From Amycolatopsis vastitatis (GTDB lineage Bacteria; Actinomycetota; Actinomycetes; Mycobacteriales; Pseudonocardiaceae), in the NCBI RefSeq assembly GCF_002234595.1, contig NZ_NMUL01000012.1:248001-312000 (forward strand): 64,000 nucleotides of DNA, in the 5' to 3' direction. The notes under the pieces are model-generated. The model searched no databases. It was not told the DNA's origin and worked only from the letters and a program-made list of their open reading frames with translations. How positions within the stretch are numbered: position 1 is the first letter of the stretch; each line of letters begins with the position of its first letter. Positions 55,675 to 63,764 of this stretch are shown in pieces. The translations under genes and the position numbers were made by a program.

Positions 55675-55958
55675 ACGACTGCTCCCTTCTCACGCACACC
55701 AACCAGGGGTCGACCGAATGGTGACCCGGCAGACGGAAGCGTGCCTGCCGGAACTCCTGTTCGGATGTCACCTGACAGAGTCTTGACGCGCCCGCACGCC
55801 GCACTGACGCGTTCTTGACGCCCGCCGCGGTGTCCATTCCGGACTCGGCGAGAACCTGACGATCACCCCGGAGACACTTACGGCTTCCCTACGCCGACGC
55901 CGGGATATTGACGTTTTCCCTACGCCGGTTCCCCACGCCACGAGGCACGCTGCGGTGT
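55675..55958. promoter_or_regulatory. Divergent promoter region between kdp and the KimA-like gene, with direct repeats
   Basis: 284 bases. TCTTGACGC occurs twice, 32 bases apart (55781-55789 and 55813-55821), compatible with tandem half-sites of an OmpR-type regulator such as KdpE. TTCCCTACGCCG occurs twice (55885-55896 and 55916-55927), with a third degenerate copy TTCCCCACGCC (55929-55939), close to the KimA-like start. I see no ydaO (c-di-AMP) riboswitch consensus. Confidence 0.55.
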
Positions 55959-57965
55959 GTGCCGGCACCCACTTCATGGCTCAAACGGCTGGTACTCGGA
56001 CGGCCGTTCCGGAGCGACACGCTCGGTGAGACACTTCTGCCGAAGTGGCTCGCCCTGCCGATCTTCGCCAGTGACCCGCTCTCCTCGGTGGCGTACGCGA
56101 CCCAGGAGATCCTGCTGATCCTCTCGATCGGCGGGCTGGCGTATCTCACCATGACGCCGTGGGTCGGGTTGGGCGTGGCCGTGCTGCTCACCGTCGTCGT
56201 GATCTCCTACCGCCAAGTGGTGCGCGCGTACCCCAGCGGCGGTGGCTCGTACGAAGTCGCCTCCCGCAACCTCGGCAGCCGCGCCGGGCTGGTCGTCGCC
56301 GGGGCCCTGATGGTCGACTACATCATGACGGTCGCGGTCTCGGTCGCGTCCGGTGTGGACAACATCATCTCGGCCGTCCCGGAGCTCAACGACCACCGGA
56401 TCGCGCTCAACATCGGCTTCATCGTCCTGCTGATGGCGATGAACCTGCGGGGCATCCGCGAGTCCGGCCGGGCGTTCGCCGCGCCGACGTACCTGTTCAT
56501 CGCCTCGGTGATGCTGCTGATCGTCGTCGGATTGGGCCGCGCCTTCACCGGGCACGCTCCGGTCGCCGAAAGCGCGGGCTACGCCGTCCGTCCGGAACAG
56601 GTCGGCCTGACCGGTTTCGCCCTGGTCTTCCTGTTGCTGCGGTCTTTCGCGTCCGGCTGCACCGCGTTGACCGGTGTCGAGGCGATCTCCAACGGCGTGC
56701 CGGCGTTCCGGAAACCGAAGGCGCTGAACGCGGCCCGCACGATGACCGCCATGGGCGTCACCGCCGTCGTGATGTTCGGCGGCATCACCGCGCTGGCCCT
56801 GATCACCAAGGTGCACATCGCCGAGAACACCTGCGACCTGACCGGCTTCGCCGGCGACTGCCGGAACGACCCGCAGCGCACAGTCATCAGCCAGATCGGC
56901 GCCGCGGTGTTCGGCGGCGACCACACGGTGCTGTTCTTCGTCCTGCAGGCCGCCACCGCGCTGATCCTCATCCTCGCCGCGAACACCGCGTTCAACGGCT
57001 TCCCGCTGCTGGCCTCGATCCTCGCCCAGGACCGCTACTTGCCCCGGCAGCTGCACACCCGCGGCGACCGGCTCGCCTTCTCCAACGGCATCATCGCCCT
57101 CTCACTGGTCGCCGGCATCCTGATCTTCGCCTTCGACGGCTCCACGACCCGGCTCATCCAGCTCTACATCCTCGGCGTCTTCACCTCGTTCACCCTGTGC
57201 CAGGCCGGCATGGTCAAGCACTGGAACCGGGTCCTCGCCGCCACCACCGACGCCCGCGACCGGCGGTCGGCCCACCGCTCACGGTTGATCAACGCACTCG
57301 GCGCCGCCCTCACCGCCGTCGTCCTCGTCGTCGTCCTGGTCACGAAGTTCACCCACGGCGCCTACCTCGTCGTCATCGCGATCCCGCTGCTCTACGGCCT
57401 GATGCGGGCCGTCCACCGGCACTACACCCACGTCCGCGAAGAACTGGCGGCCGACGACGAGTTCGAACTGCTGCCCAGCCGCGTTCACGCGATCGTGCTG
57501 GTGTCCACATTGCACAAACCGAGCCAGCGCGCCGTCGCGTTCGCCCGCGCCACCCGGCCCGACACCCTCACCGCGATCACCGTCGACGTCGACGACTCCG
57601 ACACGCGCGACCTGCAGCGGCAGTGGGAGCAACGCGGGGTGAAGGTGCCGCTCAAGGTCCTCGAGTCGCCGTACCGGGAGATCACCCGGCCGGTGGTGCA
57701 GTACGTGAAGAGCCTCCGCCGGTCCAGCCCCCGCGACGTCGTCAGCGTCTACATCCCCGAGTACGTCGTCGGCCGCTGGTGGGAGAACATCCTCCACAAC
57801 CAGAGTTCGCTGCGGCTGAAGGGACGGCTGCTGTTCGAACCGGGCGTCATGGTCACCAGCGTCCCGTGGCAGCTGAGCTCCACCCACCGCCGCGACCTCC
57901 AGCGCGTCCGGCCGCTGCCCGGCGACCTCCGCAGGGGTGTCACCACCCAGCGGCGTCCAGGCTGA
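55959..57965 (+). CDS. KimA-like APC-superfamily transporter (probable K+ transporter)
   Basis: 668 residues from the GTG at 55959; a TTG 17 codons upstream lies in the repeat region and is disfavoured. Twelve membrane helices span about residues 40-480: FASDPLSSVAYATQEILLIL, YPSGGGSYEVASRNLGSRAG and ASGCTALTGVEAISNGVPAF. A ~180-residue cytosolic tail follows (HAIVLVSTLHKPSQRAVAFA). This is the YdaO/KimA layout; KimA of Bacillus is a high-affinity K+ importer inhibited by c-di-AMP. Divergence from kdp supports a K+ role. An amino-acid substrate cannot be ruled out. Confidence 0.85.
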   Translation: MPAPTSWLKRLVLGRPFRSDTLGETLLPKWLALPIFASDPLSSVAYATQEILLILSIGGLAYLTMTPWVGLGVAVLLTVVVISYRQVVRAYPSGGGSYEVASRNLGSRAGLVVAGALMVDYIMTVAVSVASGVDNIISAVPELNDHRIALNIGFIVLLMAMNLRGIRESGRAFAAPTYLFIASVMLLIVVGLGRAFTGHAPVAESAGYAVRPEQVGLTGFALVFLLLRSFASGCTALTGVEAISNGVPAFRKPKALNAARTMTAMGVTAVVMFGGITALALITKVHIAENTCDLTGFAGDCRNDPQRTVISQIGAAVFGGDHTVLFFVLQAATALILILAANTAFNGFPLLASILAQDRYLPRQLHTRGDRLAFSNGIIALSLVAGILIFAFDGSTTRLIQLYILGVFTSFTLCQAGMVKHWNRVLAATTDARDRRSAHRSRLINALGAALTAVVLVVVLVTKFTHGAYLVVIAIPLLYGLMRAVHRHYTHVREELAADDEFELLPSRVHAIVLVSTLHKPSQRAVAFARATRPDTLTAITVDVDDSDTRDLQRQWEQRGVKVPLKVLESPYREITRPVVQYVKSLRRSSPRDVVSVYIPEYVVGRWWENILHNQSSLRLKGRLLFEPGVMVTSVPWQLSSTHRRDLQRVRPLPGDLRRGVTTQRRPG

Positions 57966-58074
57966 GCGGACGTGATCCAGACTGTCCTCGACGGCCTGTC
58001 CGATCATCCCCGATGAAACTTTCATGCCGGAGCTGTAAGCGAAATCGTCGACGCGTCCGCCTTATGGCGCAACG

Positions 58075-58086
58075 GCAAACGCTTGC
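58075..58086 (+). promoter_or_regulatory. LacI-type palindrome upstream of the GH44 gene
   Basis: GCAAACGCTTGC, a near-perfect dyad around a central CG, lies 112 bases before the GH44 start. LacI-family sugar repressors bind such sites. No lacI gene is in the window. Confidence 0.45.
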
Positions 58087-58197
58087 GACGCAGCCAGGTT
58101 CCCCCGGCGCGCTGCGCCCGGGACCCGGTGACTTGACGCTTGCCCCACGCCACTCCACCATGCTGTCGGCCAGGAAAATCCAGTGTGGGAGGCTTCC

Positions 58198-60126
58198 GTG
58201 GAGGCTGCTCGGCGATGGCGGAAGCGGCGAGCGGTCACGGCCGCCGGTCTGGCGACGTCCCTCGTGGCCGTCACGCTCACAGCCCCGCCGGCCTCGGCCG
58301 CGGACGGGCCCGCGCTCTCGATCGACGTGTCCGCCGCCCGGCACCCGATCAGCCCCGAGATCTACGGCCTCAACGGCGGTGACCCGGCGTTCAACGCCGA
58401 AATCGGCCAGTCGGTGGCGCGCTGGGGCGGCAATGCCTCCAGCCGCTACAACTTCAAGAACCACACCTACAACACCGGCAGCGACTGGTACTTCGAAAAC
58501 ATCGTCGCCGACCAGGAACACTCCGTCGAGGGGATGGTCGGGTCCAACCTCGCCCGCGGCATCAAGCCGGTCGTCACCGTGCCCCTGAGCGGGTGGGTGG
58601 CCAAGGACTCGCCGTCGTCACACCCGTTCGCCTGCGGGTTCCCGGCGACCCGGTTCCCGCAGCAGGACAGCTTCGACCAGTGGGATCCGAACTGTGGCAA
58701 CGGAAAGCTCAACCAGGAGAACCTCACCGGTGTTCCCACCGACACCTCGGTCCCGGCGGACGCGGCGTTCGACGGCGAGATGGTGTCACACCTGGTGGAC
58801 CAGTTCGGCACGGCGGCACAGGGTGGCGTGCCGATCTACGAACTCGACAACGAGCCGGTGCTCTGGTCCAGCACGCATCGTGACGTGCACCCCGAACCGG
58901 TCTCGGACGACGAACTGGGCACCAAGGGCACCGCGGCCGCCGCGGCGATCAAGGCCGCCGACCCGACTGCGGCGGTCCTCGGCCCGTCCGGCTGGGGATA
59001 CTGCGAGTGGGTCGCGTCCGGAGTGGACGGTTGCGGGCCGGGGGCCGATTCCGCCGCGCACGGCGGGCTCAACCTGTCCCAGTGGTACCTGAAGAACATG
59101 AAGGACTACAGCGACGCCCACGGCGGCAAACGCTACCTCGACTACTTCGACCAGCACTTCTACCCGCAGATCAGCGGCGACAAGACCCCCGAAGCCAACG
59201 CGCTGCGGCTGCGGTCCATCCGGTCGCTGTGGGACCCGACCTACGTCGAGGAGTCCTGGATCGGCCCCAGCGGGGTCAACGCGCCGCCGCTGCAGTTCAT
59301 CCGCACGATGAAGTCGTGGGTCGACCGGTACAACCCCGGGACCAAGACCGCCATCACCGAATACAACTGGGGTGCGCTGGACGACATCAACGGCGCCCTG
59401 GCGGAGGCCGACATCCTGGGCGTCTTCGGCCGGGAGGGCCTCGACCTCGCCACGATGTGGGGCGAACCCAAGCCGACCGACCCGGGCGCGTACGCGTTCC
59501 GGATGTACCGCAACTACGACGGCACGGGCGACCGGTTCGGTGACGTCAGTGTGTCGGCGACCGCCGCGGATCAGGGCCAGCTGGCGGTGTATGCGGCGCA
59601 GCGGTCCTCCGACCAGGCGCTGACCGTCATGGTCGTCAACAAGACCGGCGGCGACCTCACCTCGCCGCTGTCGGTGGCCGGGTTCGACAACGCCGGTGCG
59701 GCACAGCGGTTCACCTACAGCCCGGCCGACCTGAGCGCCATCGTGCGCGGCGACGACCTCCCGGCGAGCAACGGCCACGTCGACGCGACCTACCCGGCGA
59801 ACTCCATCACGCTGCTGGTCCTGCCGGCGGCCGGGTGCTCGGCGAGCCTGCACGTCAACGGCGACTGGAGCACCGGACACGTCGCGACGGTGACCGTCAC
59901 CAACAACCGCCGCACGGCGATCACCGGCTGGAAAGTCAGCTGGACGTGGCCCGGCGACCAGCAGGTCACCAACTCGTGGAACACCACCCTGAAGCAGAAC
60001 GCCGCGAGCGTGGTCGCCACCGACGCCGGGTGGAACGGCCGGATCGGCGCCGGTGGCAGCACCACCTTCGGGTTCCAGGCGAGCGGGACGGCACCACCAC
60101 CGACACTGAACTGCAAGCCTGCCTGA
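58198..60126 (+). CDS. Secreted GH44-family endo-glucanase/xyloglucanase with C-terminal CBM2
   Basis: 642 residues from the GTG at 58198, with GGGAGG five bases upstream (a GTG five codons earlier is possible). The signal peptide runs to about residue 35 (RRWRKRR, hydrophobic core, APPASAADG). The GH44 domain (about 40-545) has the acid/base Glu219 in ELDNEPVLW and the nucleophile Glu388 in TAITEYNWGAL. A CBM2-type cellulose-binding domain (547-640) is bounded by two Cys, with SWTWPGDQQVTNSWN. GH44 enzymes cut cellulose, xyloglucan or mannan backbones. Extracellular plant biomass use is inferred. Confidence 0.9.
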   Translation: MEAARRWRKRRAVTAAGLATSLVAVTLTAPPASAADGPALSIDVSAARHPISPEIYGLNGGDPAFNAEIGQSVARWGGNASSRYNFKNHTYNTGSDWYFENIVADQEHSVEGMVGSNLARGIKPVVTVPLSGWVAKDSPSSHPFACGFPATRFPQQDSFDQWDPNCGNGKLNQENLTGVPTDTSVPADAAFDGEMVSHLVDQFGTAAQGGVPIYELDNEPVLWSSTHRDVHPEPVSDDELGTKGTAAAAAIKAADPTAAVLGPSGWGYCEWVASGVDGCGPGADSAAHGGLNLSQWYLKNMKDYSDAHGGKRYLDYFDQHFYPQISGDKTPEANALRLRSIRSLWDPTYVEESWIGPSGVNAPPLQFIRTMKSWVDRYNPGTKTAITEYNWGALDDINGALAEADILGVFGREGLDLATMWGEPKPTDPGAYAFRMYRNYDGTGDRFGDVSVSATAADQGQLAVYAAQRSSDQALTVMVVNKTGGDLTSPLSVAGFDNAGAAQRFTYSPADLSAIVRGDDLPASNGHVDATYPANSITLLVLPAAGCSASLHVNGDWSTGHVATVTVTNNRRTAITGWKVSWTWPGDQQVTNSWNTTLKQNAASVVATDAGWNGRIGAGGSTTFGFQASGTAPPPTLNCKPA

Positions 60127-60149
60127 GGGTGCCGATTCACGGTCCCGGC

Positions 60150-60432
60150 AGGGATCGGCAAAGCCGGGTGAGCCATCCTGGATCCGGTACGGGCCCGCGT
60201 TGCCGACCACGAGCCAGCGTCCCGCCGCGGCTGTCACCGGGGCGCCGGGTTCGAAGTCGCGAAGCACGAAAGACGCCAAGCCGGAGCCTGCCGTTCGCGG
60301 CGGCACGAAAGCGTTCGCGGCGTAGACACCGCTCTCGCCCGTCCGTGGCGGACCGGCCGTGCGGCCGCCCTGCTCGGGAGTCAGCCACACTACCCGGCCG
60401 CGGAACGGGGCGTCGTTCGGAAGGTTCGGCAC
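60150..60432 (-). pseudogene. Probable 3'-truncated small gene, EF-Tu-C-terminal-like fold
   Basis: From the GTG at 60432 the minus strand reads FRGRVVWLTPEQGGRTAGPP, then YAANAFVPPRTAGSGLASFV and a terminal GRWLVVGNAGPYRI. This has the character of a ~95-residue actinobacterial beta-barrel family related to the EF-Tu C-terminal domain. Instead of ending there, the frame runs on for ~450 meaningless codons antisense to the GH44 gene. The true 3' end therefore seems lost or frameshifted near 60160. Family assignment is from pattern only. Confidence 0.45.
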
Positions 60433-60476
60433 CGGACGAGTATGCAGGCCCGGCCGGCGGACCGGCGCCGGCCGGC

Positions 60477-60492
60477 CTGAAAGCGTTTTCAG
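60477..60492 (+). promoter_or_regulatory. LacI-type operator upstream of the pectate lyase gene
   Basis: CTGAAAGCGTTTTCAG is a dyad with six-base arms around a central GCGT, the classic LacI-family pattern, 143 bases before the lyase start. Similar in kind to the site at 58075. Confidence 0.6.
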
Positions 60493-60634
60493 TACAGACG
60501 ACCCGCTTGGCCCACTCGGACCCCGGTAACCCGGTGCTACCGTCGGCTCACCGAAGATCCGGTTCCCGCGCCGGAAGTCCGGGAGCGCTCCCGGATCCGG
60601 TGTTCCGCAGATTCCTGCCCGCAAGGAGGCGTGC

Positions 60635-61795
60635 ATGAGTTCGTACGGAAGCATCAAGAAAGCGCTTACAGCAGCTGCGGCCCTGGTTACGGTGGCCGCG
60701 CTGGCCCCGCCGTCGGCCGCCGCGGCCACCACTCTCTACGTGGCTCCCAACGGCAAGGACTCCGCCGCCGGCACGCAGGCGGATCCCACCACCCTGCCCT
60801 CGGCCCTCACCCGGATCGGCTCCGGCGGCACCATCTCCCTGCGGGGCGGCACTTACTCCTACGCCCAGACTGTCACCATTGCACCGGCCAACAGCGGAAC
60901 GTCGAGCGCGCGCAAGACGCTGTCCGCCTATCCGGGCGAGACGCCGGTGCTGAACTTCTCGGCCATGACGGAAGACCCGGCCAACCGCGGTCTCGCCCTC
61001 AACGGTTCGTACTGGCGCGTCGCCGGCATCGTCGTCGAACGCGCCGGGGACAACGGCATCTTCGTCGGCGGGAGCAACAACGTCATCGAACGCGTGGTGA
61101 CCCGGTTCAACCGCGATTCCGGGCTGCAGATCTCGCGTATCGCGTCGAGCACGCCGAAGGACCAGTGGCCGTCGAACAACCTCGTCGTGAGTTCCGAATC
61201 CCACGACAACGCCGACTCCGACGGCGAGGACGCCGACGGGTTCGCCGCCAAGCTCACCGCCGGCCCCGGGAACGTCTTCCGCTACGACGTCTCCCACAAC
61301 AACATCGACGACGGCTGGGACCTCTACACCAAGACCGACACCGGCCCGATCGGCCCGGTGACCATCGAGGATTCGCTCGCCTACGCCAACGGCACCCTCA
61401 GCAACGGCACCGTCAACAAGAACGGCGACCGCAACGGCTACAAGCTCGGCGGCGACAAGATCGCGGTCAACCACATCGTCCGGCGCGACATCGCCTACCG
61501 CAACGGCCACCACGGGTTCACCTACAACAGCAACCCCGGCTCGATGTCCGTTTCGGACAACGTCGGCATCGACAACGCCGAACGCAACTTCTCCTTCGAC
61601 ACCGGCACTTCGGTGTTCCGCAACGACACGTCGTGCCGCTTCGCCAGTGGCGGCTCGAACGACAAGACCGTCGGCAGCGTCGACAGCTCGGACCAGTTCT
61701 GGACCGGCAAGAACGGGTCCCGGTGCTCGTCGTACGCCGGCACGATGAAGTGGTCCTTCGCCTCGGACGGCCGGCTCGTGGTCACCTTCGGCTGA
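60635..61795 (+). CDS. Secreted right-handed beta-helix polysaccharide lyase (PL9-like pectate lyase)
   Basis: 386 residues from an ATG with AAGGAGG five bases upstream. The signal peptide covers about 1-31 (KKALTAAAALVTVAALAPPS). The beta-helix region shows TTLYVAPNGKDSAAGTQADP, GGTYSYAQTVTI, a Ca2+-site-like SDGEDADGFAAKL, HNNIDDGWDLYTKTDTG and the catalytic-Lys-like NGYKLGGDK. These match PL9 pectate lyases, which cut polygalacturonate with Ca2+ and a Lys base. Together with the GH44 enzyme it suggests plant cell-wall degradation. The exact polymer is inferred. Confidence 0.88.
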   Translation: MSSYGSIKKALTAAAALVTVAALAPPSAAAATTLYVAPNGKDSAAGTQADPTTLPSALTRIGSGGTISLRGGTYSYAQTVTIAPANSGTSSARKTLSAYPGETPVLNFSAMTEDPANRGLALNGSYWRVAGIVVERAGDNGIFVGGSNNVIERVVTRFNRDSGLQISRIASSTPKDQWPSNNLVVSSESHDNADSDGEDADGFAAKLTAGPGNVFRYDVSHNNIDDGWDLYTKTDTGPIGPVTIEDSLAYANGTLSNGTVNKNGDRNGYKLGGDKIAVNHIVRRDIAYRNGHHGFTYNSNPGSMSVSDNVGIDNAERNFSFDTGTSVFRNDTSCRFASGGSNDKTVGSVDSSDQFWTGKNGSRCSSYAGTMKWSFASDGRLVVTFG

Positions 61796-61806
61796 CGACG
61801 GACGTC

Positions 61807-61856
61807 GTGAATGACTCATTCATGTCGTCGGACGACGTGAATGAGTCATTCACGTC
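61807..61856. repeat. Two tandem GTGAATGA-type palindromes
   Basis: GTGAATGACTCATTCAT (61807-61823) and GTGAATGAGTCATTCAC (61837-61853); the second extends to a perfect 23-base palindrome (61834-61856) that reaches into the TetR stop codon. They lie between convergent genes and may end both transcripts, or belong to a dispersed repeat family. Confidence 0.7.
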
Positions 61857-62436
61857 ACGGCATCTGCCGCAGCAGCACCGCGAAGGCCTCGTCCACCGCG
61901 GGCCCCAGTGCCACCGGGTCGGCACCCGCCGCCGCGTGGCCCGCGCGGAAGCACGCCAGCGCGACGTGCGCCGCCAGTGATGCCTCGACAGGCGCCATTC
62001 CCCTTGCGGCCAACCGGTTCGCCATGGCTTCGGACAGGTTCAGCAGCTTCCGTTCGCTGCGGTCGTGCAGCTCTTCGTTGTCCGCCACCAGCTTTTCGTG
62101 CAGCCGGTACCGCTTCCGGTTCGCCGTCACCGTCCGGCACATCACGTCGACCGCCGCCCGGGCCTCCTCGAGCGCCTCGCGGAACGTCGGCGGTCCGGGG
62201 GCAGGCGGCGGGGCCGAGCGGAGGCCGTCGAGCAGGTTCTGCTCCTCGGCGAACAGGACCTCCTGCTTGTCGCCGAAGTAGCGGAAGAACGTGGTGCGGC
62301 CCACCTCCGCGCGTTCGGCGATCTCCGTCACCGTCACGTCCGCGAAGCCCCGCTCGGCGAACAGCTCGAACGCCGCGTCGACGATCGCCTCCTGGGCGCG
62401 GCGCTTCTTGCGCTCGCGAAGCGGTACCTCGGTCAT
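61855..62436 (-). CDS. TetR-family transcriptional regulator
   Basis: 193 residues from an ATG. The N-terminal helix-turn-helix (about 10-60) reads IVDAAFELFAERGFADVTVT, then EIAERAEVGRTTFFRYFGDK. The ligand-binding half begins near residue 75. It faces the SDR gene at 62513 across a 76-base spacer containing a GGTACT/AGTACC palindrome, so control of that gene and of itself is inferred. Confidence 0.9.
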   Translation of the reverse strand: MTEVPLRERKKRRAQEAIVDAAFELFAERGFADVTVTEIAERAEVGRTTFFRYFGDKQEVLFAEEQNLLDGLRSAPPPAPGPPTFREALEEARAAVDVMCRTVTANRKRYRLHEKLVADNEELHDRSERKLLNLSEAMANRLAARGMAPVEASLAAHVALACFRAGHAAAGADPVALGPAVDEAFAVLLRQMP

Positions 62437-62472
62437 GGCGGCATCCTAGCGTCGCCGAACCGGATGCCTTAC

Positions 62473-62493
62473 GGTACTGAGTACCAGTTGGTA
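62473..62493. promoter_or_regulatory. Operator-like dyads in the TetR/SDR spacer
   Basis: GGTACTGAGTACC (62473-62485) is a perfect odd palindrome overlapping TACCA-GT-TGGTA (62482-62493). They sit between the divergent TetR and SDR genes, where a TetR dimer would bind. Confidence 0.62.
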
Positions 62494-62512
62494 TCAAGTT
62501 CGAGGAGCGAGC

Positions 62513-63424
62513 GTGAAGACCCTGCTGATGACCGGGGCGAGCCGGGGCCTGGGCCGGATCGCCGCCGAGAAGATCCTCCGGGACCGGCCGGACGTCCACC
62601 TCGTCGTGACCGCGCGTGGCGGGACCCTCGGCGGCGACCTGGCCGAATCCACCGGCAACCCGAACGTGACGGCACTGACCTGCGATCTGATGTCGAAGAA
62701 CGCCGTCCGGGCCGCCGCCGTCGACCTCGCCGGCCGCCTCGACAGCGGCGCGTTGCCGCCGCTGCACGGCTTCGTCGGCAACGCGGGCTTGCAGCTGACC
62801 AGCCGTGCCCACGCCACCGAAGACGGCATCGAGCCGACCTTCGCCGTGAACGTCCTGGCCAACCACCTCTTCGTGCGCCTGCTGTGGTGCCGGTTCACCG
62901 CACCGGGCCGGATCGTCCTGGTCGGCAGCGACACGCACTTCGGCGATCTGCGGCACAACCTCGGCATGGTGCCCGCACCGCGCTGGGAGCCCGTGGCCGA
63001 GCTCGCCCGTCCCCGCCCGGACGCGCGCACCGCCACCGACGGGCGCCGGGCCTACTCGACCGGCAAACTCGCCGTCCTCTACCTCGTGCACGCACTGGCC
63101 CGGCGGCTGCCGGACGGCATCGACGCCTACACCTTCAACCCCGGCTACGTCCCCGGCACCGGGCTCGTCCGCGACGCCGGCCCGGCCGTCCGCTTCCTGT
63201 CGCGCACGCTGCTGCGCGCCCTCACCGCCACTCCGCTCGCCATGTCCGCCGCCTCGGCGGGCGCGTTGCTCGCCGAGGCGGCCGTCGGACCGCGCCCCGG
63301 CGAGAGCGGCGTCTACATCGACCGCCGCACGGTGACCCCGTCCGCACCGGCGTCCTACGACCGCGACCGCGAAGAAGAGCTTTGGCACGGGCTGTGCGCG
63401 CTCGATCCTGTCGAAATGCTGTGA
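62513..63424 (+). CDS. Short-chain dehydrogenase (protochlorophyllide reductase/retinol dehydrogenase-like)
   Basis: 303 residues from a GTG with GAGGAG upstream. Cofactor motif TGASRGLGRIAA (about 7-18), GNAGLQL in place of NNAG, the Ser in VLVGSDTHFGD and catalytic YSTGK. The ~300-residue length and the position of YSTGK fit the light-dependent protochlorophyllide reductase-like/WWOX-like SDR group, which act on bulky hydrophobic substrates. It is divergent from its probable TetR regulator. Confidence 0.9.
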   Translation: MKTLLMTGASRGLGRIAAEKILRDRPDVHLVVTARGGTLGGDLAESTGNPNVTALTCDLMSKNAVRAAAVDLAGRLDSGALPPLHGFVGNAGLQLTSRAHATEDGIEPTFAVNVLANHLFVRLLWCRFTAPGRIVLVGSDTHFGDLRHNLGMVPAPRWEPVAELARPRPDARTATDGRRAYSTGKLAVLYLVHALARRLPDGIDAYTFNPGYVPGTGLVRDAGPAVRFLSRTLLRALTATPLAMSAASAGALLAEAAVGPRPGESGVYIDRRTVTPSAPASYDRDREEELWHGLCALDPVEML

Positions 63425-63488
63425 ACCGGACAGAACTGGCACTTCCCGCACCGCCCGCGCGTTCTGGGGGCAGGAGAACGGAGGGATC

Positions 63489-63764
63489 ATGGGTGCCTTG
63501 GGGACGCTGCTGGGGTTCGCGCTGAGCCTGTACCTGCTCGTGCTGATCGCGCGGATGGTGCTGGACTGGGTCGCGCTGGTGGCCACTGCTCCACCGTGGG
63601 CGCGGCGCGCCCGTGGCCTGGCCTACGCCGCCACCGAGCCGGTGATCGGGCCGGTCCGGCGGGTCGTGCGGCCGGTGCGGATCGGGGGGATCTCGCTCGA
63701 TCTGGCTTTCACGCTGGTCTTCATCGGCGTGATCGTGCTGCGGGGGATCGTGTACGCCCTTTAA
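63489..63764 (+). CDS. YggT-family membrane protein
   Basis: 91 residues from an ATG. Two membrane helices (about 4-26 and 67-88) flank an amphipathic basic segment (ATEPVIGPVRRVVRPVRIGG), the YggT signature. YggT proteins have been linked to cell division, K+ or osmotic tolerance, and in actinobacteria usually lie near sepF/wag31. Here the copy is outside that cluster, so it may be a second paralogue. It converges on the partial regulator, overlapping its stop by four bases. Confidence 0.88.
   Translation: MGALGTLLGFALSLYLLVLIARMVLDWVALVATAPPWARRARGLAYAATEPVIGPVRRVVRPVRIGGISLDLAFTLVFIGVIVLRGIVYAL

Noticed and set aside
55675..55958. Possible ydaO/c-di-AMP riboswitch before the KimA-like or kdp genes
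   Set aside because: The conserved core segments of the ydaO motif could not be found on either strand.
58786..60150. Minus-strand extension of the truncated gene at 60432 antisense to GH44
   Set aside because: The sequence loses protein character beyond about 60160 and lies opposite a certain gene.
60660..60667. AAGCGCTT palindrome at the start of the pectate lyase coding region
   Set aside because: Too short, inside the signal peptide codons; the upstream 16-base dyad is the better operator candidate.
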